DNA of 64,000 nt. Origin: CF-162 sp963667205 (GTDB lineage Bacteria; Chloroflexota; Dehalococcoidia; SM23-28-2; RBG-16-64-32). Numbering within the stretch: the stretch's first letter is position 1; each line of letters starts with the position of its first letter. Below the pieces are notes generated by a model. The model did no database searches. It was not told the DNA's origin and worked only from the letters and a program-made list of their open reading frames with translations. The translations under genes were made by a program, and so were the position numbers. The stretch is from the NCBI GenBank assembly GCA_963667205.1, contig OY762959.1:2108001-2172000 (forward strand), read 5' to 3'. Shown piece by piece: positions 59,061-64,000 of the stretch.

Positions 59061-59621
59061 ATGCCAGAATCGACCTAGGAATTCTATCATCTGTCGAGAA
59101 CGGCGCTAGAACCGGGCACGATACTTGACTCCCGATTCATACAACCGTCCAAGCGCCTTGAGGCAGTACAGTCAGCCCTTCAGGAGCCACCACCCTACAC
59201 CACCCTGAAGACACTTCTGCTCATCGACCACATCATTGGAAACTGGCACTTACCGTTTCTCGTGAAGGAGGCGATTCTTGAGAACGTTCGCGCCGATTCG
59301 TTCCCGCACCGACCAAGTCGTATGACCTCGACGTTTCCTTTCCGCTCTCCGGGTAACGCAGCGAAATTCCAAGAATGGATGAGGACCGATCGTTGGCCGC
59401 ACCTCTATACTTGCACCGTGTCAGCGGGCGCGGATGTCTTTGACGCTGATCTCCACTACGTCGGCAACACCAGTGCGCTTGACCCAATCAGCGAACAGAT
59501 CACGAAGCTCAATAGCGATGCAACGCTTTATTGGCAAGGTCACAAGTTCGATGACCCAATGGTCGAAGTTCTCGTCCCGGCAGGAACTGTGACAATTACG
59601 AGTCATGTCGGGCAGCCTTGA
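59061..59621 (+). pseudogene. DUF2441-like protein with an early amber codon
   Basis: An ATG at 59061 reads MPEST and then TAG (59076-59078). The same frame continues without further stops for 180 codons: EFYHLSRTALEPGTILDSRF, LLIDHIIGNWHLPFLVKEA, HRPSRMTSTFPFRSPG, LYTCTVSAGADVFDADLHY and VEVLVPAGTVTITSHV. This resembles DUF2441 proteins, which begin with an FYHLTR-type segment. Either a nonsense mutation, a base error or an internal start (GTG 59262, losing the N-terminus) applies. Cargo of the insertion element; function unknown. Confidence 0.6.
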
Positions 59622-59686
59622 GTCATCCTCTCCTACATCCCTGAAGTCAGAGAGCTTCATCGGCTCTTGGTGATGCTCGTTCATTC

Positions 59687-59702
59687 AAACTGACCCACTA
59701 CC
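59687..59702 (-). repeat. Right terminal inverted repeat
   Basis: AAACTGACCCACTACC, exact complement of the left end, followed by TAAGTCG, which is also found left of the element. The 157 nt from here to 59859 hold no gene I can support. Confidence 0.8.
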
Positions 59703-59859
59703 TAAGTCGAGGACTCTTCAGCCGGAGAACGTGCCGCTGCCGGGGATGTCGATGTTGTCGCTCTCGCTCGATTGGACATGATTCGTCCCTCTGTGGCACG
59801 GACGCGATAGCCCGCCGCCCGGATTGGTGAAGGGCGCGGCTGCTACGTCGTCGCGTCGC

Positions 59860-60399
59860 TCAGAGGAGGCACTGCAGGTTGGCGTTGAGGCCACCTGATG
59901 TTGCCCGCATCTGGAGTGTCGTGCAGGCGTTGAGGTAGCGGCTTGCGATCGTGGCGCCGTCCAGGCGGCCGAAAAGCTCCCGGAAGGCGGTGTCGCTGCC
60001 GGGGGCAGACTCGCTCAGCTCCGCGCGCAGGTCTGCCGCCAGAAGGACGCCATCGTTTGCGGCGGAGACAAGCGCCGCGTGCTCGTCGGCGACACTCTCG
60101 CTCGGTGCGAGGACTTCGATCGCGGCCAGGCGCCGCGTCGCGAACGTCTCGTAGGCTGTTGCGTAGGCGTCCGCGGCCGGCTGGTTGGGGCCATCGGCGA
60201 AGGCGTCGGCGCGAAGATCGTCGAGGTCTTCGAGCTGGTCGTTGACGGCCTGCAGGGCCGGCGCCAGGCCTTCGAAGTACGCTGCCTCTTCGGCCGAGAT
60301 GGTCTCGCCGGGCGCGCCGGCCCCATCGTCGTCGCCGCAGGCTGCGAGGGCGAGCAGGACACCGGCAAGGGCGAGCCAGGCTGCGGCGCTAGTTTTCAC
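59860..60399 (-). CDS. Lipoprotein of unknown function (paralogue 1)
   Basis: 179 residues. A lipoprotein signal (AGVLLALAACGDDDG, lipid Cys 21) is followed by a predicted all-helical domain (APALQAVNDQLEDLDDLRAD, FATRRLAAIEVLAPSESVAD) and a Cys pair at the end (NACTTLQM, LQCLL). Size, layout and the C-terminal Cys match the next upstream gene, with which it overlaps by 11 nt; probably tandem duplicates. No named family recognised. Confidence 0.72.
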   Translation of the reverse strand: MKTSAAAWLALAGVLLALAACGDDDGAGAPGETISAEEAAYFEGLAPALQAVNDQLEDLDDLRADAFADGPNQPAADAYATAYETFATRRLAAIEVLAPSESVADEHAALVSAANDGVLLAADLRAELSESAPGSDTAFRELFGRLDGATIASRYLNACTTLQMRATSGGLNANLQCLL

Positions 60400-60940
60400 A
60401 GTCGAGGTCCACGTCGATGCTCTCGGCGTCCGCTATCGCCTGCAGGGAGAGGCAGGCGGCGTCGCCCTGCTCAGTGGCGGCGCCGACGTCGCCGTCGAAC
60501 GCTGCCAGGCGGTTGCTGAGTTGCTCCTCGGTCGAGATGCCGCGCAGGTCCTCCCGTAGCGCGCTGCCGGCGCTCACCGAATCGAAGACGCCGCCGATGA
60601 AGGCCTCGTGGTCGCCGGCGGCGATCGCCGGAACGCTCATGCGAGAGAGGCGGCCGAGCGCGTCATTGAAGATGCCGTCGATTGCGCTCAGGTAAGTGTC
60701 AACCGCGGAGAGCTGCGTGTCCAGCGCGGTCCCGGACGTCCCTTGGTTGAGCCCCTCTTCCGCTTTGTTCGTAGCGTCTTCTGCAGCCTGGAACGTCAGC
60801 TGAAGGTCCGTGAAGTAGGCTCTGAGGCCGTCGTCACTGCTGCTCGGGCCGTCATCGTCGCCGCAGGCGGATGCGAGGGACAGCGCGAGGAAGAGGGCGG
60901 CGAGGATCAGCACGGGGCGCGCGAGGGCGTTGGTGTTCAT
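60389..60940 (-). CDS. Lipoprotein of unknown function (paralogue 2)
   Basis: 183 residues from ATG 60940. The lipoprotein signal ends SLASACGDDDGPSS. A helical domain follows (LRAYFTDLQLTFQAAEDATN, then LSAVDTYLSAIDGIFNDAL) with two Cys late (GDAACLSLQAIAD, DVDLDCEN). TACAAT (60965-60960) lies 19 nt before the start, giving a leader of about 12 nt. Read first in a two-gene operon with its probable paralogue. The helical-lipoprotein plan resembles the copper-cluster lipoprotein at 26911, but I see no clear homology. Confidence 0.72.
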   Translation of the reverse strand: MNTNALARPVLILAALFLALSLASACGDDDGPSSSDDGLRAYFTDLQLTFQAAEDATNKAEEGLNQGTSGTALDTQLSAVDTYLSAIDGIFNDALGRLSRMSVPAIAAGDHEAFIGGVFDSVSAGSALREDLRGISTEEQLSNRLAAFDGDVGAATEQGDAACLSLQAIADAESIDVDLDCEN

Positions 60941-60975
60941 ACGGGCGTGAGTTGCGGCGATTGTATCACCGGCCG

Positions 60976-61656
60976 CTAGACCACTACCGGGCGCCGTTCC
61001 AGGAAGCGGTAGAGCTGCGCCGGGCGGTGGCGGCCCTCGCTCTCGTAGCGGCCGGTCGCCTCGACGATGCCGAGCGAGGTGATGCGCTTGCGGAAGTTCC
61101 GCTTGTCCAGCGGCCGCCCGAGGATCGCCTCGTACGACTGCTGGAGCTGCGAGAGGCTGAACTCCGGCGGCAGCAGCGAGTAGGCAACGTTGGAGTAGGC
61201 GAGCTTGTTGCGCAGTCGCGTCAGCGCGTACTCGACGACGGAGGCGTTCTTGAACGCCAGCTCCGGCAGCTCGTCTACATGGTGCCAGGCCGGCTGCCAC
61301 TCGTCGCGGTGTGCCAGCTGGGCGCTGCCCTTATCGACGAGCGCCCAGTAGGCGACGGCCACGGAGTCGACTTCATCGAGGGCAGAGAAGGTGTACAGCT
61401 GCTCGAGGAAGACGTCGTGGACGCCGGTCTCGATCTCGAGGCGGCGGGTCGCAGCCTCGGCGAGCGACCGGCCTTCGGCGAGCAGACCGCCGGGCAGCGA
61501 CCAGTCGTCCCGGTGGGGAGGAGCGCTGCGGCGGATGAGCAGCGCCTGGAGCCGTCCCCCTTCGACGGTGAAGATGACGACGAGGAGCGCTACCGGGCGG
61601 TCAGGCGTGCTGGCGGCGCTGCGCCGGGCCTCTGCTGCGGGCTTCCGCGTGGCCAT
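60976..61656 (-). CDS. nrtR: NrtR-type Nudix-like transcriptional regulator of NAD metabolism
   Basis: 226 residues. The N-terminal Nudix-like domain (~20-150) has RDDWSLPGGLLAEGRSLAEA, then ATRRLEIETGV, where RRLEIE replaces the catalytic REUxEE, as in non-hydrolytic NrtR proteins. The C-terminal winged helix (~155-225) has LAYSNVAYSLLPPEFSLSQL, LGRPLDKRNFRKRITSLG and RHRPAQLYRF, the NrtR DNA-binding pattern. Known NrtRs bind ADP-ribose or NAD and repress nad genes. The palindrome before nadA is the natural target. The start is 4 nt after miaB, so both are co-transcribed. Confidence 0.88.
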   Translation of the reverse strand: MATRKPAAEARRSAASTPDRPVALLVVIFTVEGGRLQALLIRRSAPPHRDDWSLPGGLLAEGRSLAEAATRRLEIETGVHDVFLEQLYTFSALDEVDSVAVAYWALVDKGSAQLAHRDEWQPAWHHVDELPELAFKNASVVEYALTRLRNKLAYSNVAYSLLPPEFSLSQLQQSYEAILGRPLDKRNFRKRITSLGIVEATGRYESEGRHRPAQLYRFLERRPVVV

Positions 61657-61660
61657 CGTG

Positions 61661-62986
61661 CTAGGCGACGACAGTCGCGCCGGCGGGCACTCGTTCGCCC
61701 CGTAGCGACCACGGTGTCGTCTTGGTGATGCGCACGTCTACGAGCTCGCCGATGGCTGGCCCGGGCGCGTCCGGCCCCTCGGCCCCGAAGTGGACGAGCT
61801 TGTTCGCCCGGTTGCGGCCGGTGAACGTAGTGTCCTTCTCCCCTTCGACGAGTACCTCCTGCGTGGTGCCGAGGAGTGCCGCGTTGATCTCGATCGCGAT
61901 GCTTTCTTGCAGCTCCTCCACGGCGTGGAGGCGGCGCATCTTCTCCTCCTGCGGCAGGTCGTCCTCCAGGTTGCGCCAGGCGATCGTGCCGGGACGCGGG
62001 GAGTAAGCGGCGACGTGCACCTTATCGAAGCGTACCTGTTCCAGGACCTCCAAGGTGCGCCCGAACTGCGCTTCCGTCTCGCCGCAGAAGCCGACGATGA
62101 CGTCGGTGCTGAGCGAGGCCTGTGGGGCCTGCTCTCGGATCCTGCCCACGCAGTCGAGGAACTCCTCGATCTCGTAGCCGCGGCGCATGCGGGCGAGGAC
62201 TTCGTTGTCGCCGGCCTGTACCGGGATGTTGAAGTGCTCGCAGACCTTCGGCTCCTCCGCCACGGAGCGGATGATGCGGTCGGTCATGTCGCGCGGGTAG
62301 GAGGTGAGAAAGCGGATGCGCTGGAGGTCGGGAAGCGCGGAGAGCGACTCGAAGAGGTCGGCGAGGTCCGGCCGGCGAGAGGCGCCTTCGATTTCCGGCA
62401 GGTCCTTACCGTAGGCCTCGACCGTCTGGCCCAGCAGCGTAACCTCGCGCACCCTGCGGGACGCCAGCGAGGCGACCTCGCGCGTGACGTCGGCGACGGT
62501 GCGCGACTTCTCGCGGCCGCGGCGGTAGGGGACGATGCAGTAGGTGCAGAACTTATTGCAGCCGTGGACGACCGGCACGAATGCGGTGGGGCCAGTGGGT
62601 TCCGGGAAGGTGTCTGGCCAGAACTCGCCTCCTAGGTCGCCTTCGGGCATCAGGTGGCGGATGACGACGTCGAAGTCCTGCGGCCGCGCCCAGACGTCGA
62701 CGAAGGGGAAGCGCCGGCGCAGGTCCTCGGATCGCGGGCCGACCATGCAGCCCATGACGGCGATCTGCATGTCCGCGCGCGACTCCTTGAGCTTGCGCAG
62801 GTGCGACATGTAGCCGATGGCACGGTCCTCCGCCTTCTGCCGGACCACGCAGGTGTTGACGACGGCGAGGTCCGCCGCAGCGGCCTTCGGCGCCGGCTCC
62901 CAGCCCAGCTTCGCGAGGCCGGCCGCGAGCTTTTCGGAGTCGGCCTCGTTCATTTGGCAGCCTTCAGTCCAGATGTGGTAACGCAT
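61661..62986 (-). CDS. miaB: tRNA-2-methylthio-N6-dimethylallyladenosine synthase
   Basis: 441 residues. UPF0004 domain with the first cluster Cys (TEGCQMNEADSE, VVNTCVVRQKAED, AVMGCMVGP), radical SAM core with CNKFCTYCIVPYRRG, and a C-terminal TRAM domain (LVEGEKDTTFTGRN). Adds methylthio to i6A37 of tRNAs reading UNN codons. TACAAT is 8 nt before ATG 62986, so a leaderless start is likely; the frame is open further upstream but overlaps the epoxide hydrolase gene in another frame. Confidence 0.94.
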   Translation of the reverse strand: MRYHIWTEGCQMNEADSEKLAAGLAKLGWEPAPKAAAADLAVVNTCVVRQKAEDRAIGYMSHLRKLKESRADMQIAVMGCMVGPRSEDLRRRFPFVDVWARPQDFDVVIRHLMPEGDLGGEFWPDTFPEPTGPTAFVPVVHGCNKFCTYCIVPYRRGREKSRTVADVTREVASLASRRVREVTLLGQTVEAYGKDLPEIEGASRRPDLADLFESLSALPDLQRIRFLTSYPRDMTDRIIRSVAEEPKVCEHFNIPVQAGDNEVLARMRRGYEIEEFLDCVGRIREQAPQASLSTDVIVGFCGETEAQFGRTLEVLEQVRFDKVHVAAYSPRPGTIAWRNLEDDLPQEEKMRRLHAVEELQESIAIEINAALLGTTQEVLVEGEKDTTFTGRNRANKLVHFGAEGPDAPGPAIGELVDVRITKTTPWSLRGERVPAGATVVA

Positions 62987-62994
62987 ACGGAGAG

Positions 62995-63000
62995 ATTGTA
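62995..63000 (-). promoter_or_regulatory. -10 element of miaB-nrtR
   Basis: TACAAT on the minus strand, 8 nt before the miaB start codon; no Shine-Dalgarno sequence in between. Leaderless-type promoter. Confidence 0.5.
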
Positions 63001-63036
63001 GCAGGGGCGGCTGGCCGCGGCCGGCCGGGCGAGAGG

Positions 63037-63996
63037 TTAGAGGCCGTTGAGGAAGGCGATGAGCGCTTCGTTCGTTTCCTGCGGGCGCTCCTGCTGCGTC
63101 CAGTGGCCGGCGCCGGGGAAGCCGACGATCTTGAGGTCGGGCACAAGCTGCTTCATCGGGTCCATGGGCGAGAACGTCAGAGCGCCGTCCGCCTCGCCGT
63201 AAAGGAAGGGCGCCGGGATCTCGATCTTGCGGCCTTGCATCTCCGGGAGCTGCTCGTGGTCGATGTCCATGCAGCGGTAGCGGTTGAGCGGGCCGCGGAA
63301 GCCGCCCTTCTCGAACTTCTCGACGTAGTAGTTGAGATCTTCTTCGCTCGTCCACGGTGGCATGCCCTCGACGCCAGGCACGTCGTCGAAGAGCTTGGCG
63401 TCGCGCGGCTTGTTGACCATCGCCGTCGCGAAGCCGCCGACGTCGCGGGCCTCGCCGGAGGCGCCCCAGATGAAGAGCCGCAGCGACCGGCGGACGTCGG
63501 ACTCGAACTCGGCCTCGGCGACGCCCGGCTCCTGGAAGTAGAGGATGTAGAAGAACTTGTCCTTGAACATCGCGTCCATCATCTGCAGCGGCGGCACCGG
63601 GCCGCGCGGCAGGTACGGAACGCTCATGCCGACGACGGCGCGGAAGCGATCGGGGTGAAGGGCGGCGGCGGTCCAGGCCATCAACGCGCCCCAGTCGTGA
63701 CCGACGATCACCGCCTTCTCCTCGCCCAGCGCGTCGAGCACGCCGAGGTAGTCGGCGACCATCTCGCGCATGGCGTAGGCCTCGATGTCGTGCGGCTTGT
63801 CGGTGTCGCCGTAGCCGCGGACGTCGGGCGCGACGGCGTGGTAGCCGGCCTCCGCCAGCGCGGGAAGCTGGTGTCGCCACGAGTACCAGAGCTCCGGGAA
63901 GCCGTGGACGAGCAGGACGAGCGGGCCCTCGCCGGCTTCGGCGATGTGCATGTTGATGTCGTTGGTCCGGATCGTGCGGTGCGTGATCTCAGTCAT
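63037..63996 (-). CDS. Epoxide hydrolase-like alpha/beta hydrolase
   Basis: 319 residues. LVLLVHGFPELWYSWRHQLP contains the HGFPE oxyanion motif, APDVRGYGDTDKP follows, and the nucleophile Asp is in VGHDWGALMAW (~106). The cap region has YFQEPGVAEAEF with a possible Tyr pair. The acid Asp is in LYGEADGALTF and the His in PGAGHWTQQERP. This set is typical of soluble epoxide hydrolases; haloalkane dehalogenase is a less likely alternative. Four bases remain to the window end, so its promoter is not visible. Confidence 0.88.
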   Translation of the reverse strand: MTEITHRTIRTNDINMHIAEAGEGPLVLLVHGFPELWYSWRHQLPALAEAGYHAVAPDVRGYGDTDKPHDIEAYAMREMVADYLGVLDALGEEKAVIVGHDWGALMAWTAAALHPDRFRAVVGMSVPYLPRGPVPPLQMMDAMFKDKFFYILYFQEPGVAEAEFESDVRRSLRLFIWGASGEARDVGGFATAMVNKPRDAKLFDDVPGVEGMPPWTSEEDLNYYVEKFEKGGFRGPLNRYRCMDIDHEQLPEMQGRKIEIPAPFLYGEADGALTFSPMDPMKQLVPDLKIVGFPGAGHWTQQERPQETNEALIAFLNGL

Positions 63997-64000
63997 GCCG

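Larger units (their letters stand above)
58723..59702. mobile_element. ~1 kb insertion element with terminal inverted repeats, no transposase
   Basis: The ends are 16-bp perfect inverted repeats GGTAGTGGGTCAGTTT (58723-58738) and its complement (59687-59702). CTAAGTCG occurs at 58711-58718 and again at 59702-59709 (7-8 bp), consistent with a target-site duplication; four extra bases (GTCG) lie between the left copy and the left repeat. The inside is more AT-rich than the flanks and carries two divergent small genes but no transposase, so it would need one in trans. It sits just upstream of the nadA promoter. Confidence 0.7.

Noticed and set aside
59710..59859. Possible C-terminal gene fragment on the minus strand (ending DNIDIPGSGTFSG)
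   Set aside because: A short open stretch without a start or recognisable domain; not enough to call a gene remnant.
61013..61300. Upstream extension of the lipoprotein at 60389
   Set aside because: The extension overlaps nrtR in another frame; the lipoprotein signal begins at ATG 60940.
62987..63880. In-frame upstream extension of miaB
   Set aside because: It runs antiparallel in frame through the epoxide hydrolase gene; the MiaB family starts at MRYHIWTEGCQ.

Overview
The window is about 64 kb of GC-rich, gene-dense bacterial DNA. It best fits a Chloroflexota-type organism, possibly an aerobic Dehalococcoidia-like lineage. Supporting signs are a small DUF951 protein beside pyrF, an F420-type LLM oxidoreductase, a Rex regulator, an NrtR-controlled NAD pathway, mycothiol/DinB-superfamily proteins, a MurA with Asp at the fosfomycin-target position, and many leaderless-type starts (a TANNNT box 6-9 nt before the start codon). 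The phylum is inferred from gene content only. No rRNA, tRNA or CRISPR array was seen.

Layout. 1-3.7 kb: comB (partial), pyrF, DUF951, an MFS transporter and a bifunctional-nuclease protein. 3.8-14.8 kb: a complete F1Fo ATP synthase operon (atpZ/I-B-E-F-H-x-A-G-D-C, where x is a DinB-like gene), running into murA and mreB, then rex and a small protein on the other strand. A strong Rex-box match lies on the -10 element of the atp promoter, and a weaker one lies upstream of rex. 15-21.5 kb: a winged-helix AAA+ ATPase, an alpha/beta hydrolase, an LLM oxidoreductase, a double VOC protein, a thiolase and a frameshifted SDR. 21.5-29.2 kb: an extracytoplasmic copper/cytochrome cluster on the minus strand. 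It has a CopC-CopD-cytochrome c fusion, a second CopC, a beta-propeller lipoprotein, a His/Cys-rich anchored protein, an acidic Met/His lipoprotein and three copies of an unrecognised domain with an HxxTH motif. This cluster is the best candidate for an undescribed system. 29.3-41.5 kb: a frameshifted collagen-like membrane protein, ribD, DinB/mycothiol-type enzymes, a methyltransferase, dcd, an ECF sigma/anti-sigma pair with a SIMPL lipoprotein, lepB, pyrE, a CDGSH protein, hydrolases and nagA. 41.6-51.4 kb: PHP-VOC-GH38 joined by GTGA overlaps, then cyclase-M20 (the M20 gene holds a perfect 54-bp palindrome), a LysM glycosidase-like protein, a geranylgeranyl reductase and riboflavin synthase. 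51.5-64 kb: an LPXTG-type surface protein behind a 22-nt poly-G tract, nadC/Nif3, the nadA-SRPBCC-nadB operon with a palindromic operator, a ~1 kb transposon-like insertion with inverted repeats, two lipoproteins, nrtR, miaB and an epoxide hydrolase-like protein.

Integration. The redox regulators Rex (NADH/NAD+) and NrtR (NAD metabolites) each have a plausible palindromic operator in the window: on the ATP synthase promoter for Rex, and on the nadA promoter for NrtR. Three genes carry what look like single-base deletions in short G/C runs (SDR, collagen-like protein, LPXTG protein). Sequencing or assembly error should be excluded before calling them pseudogenes.
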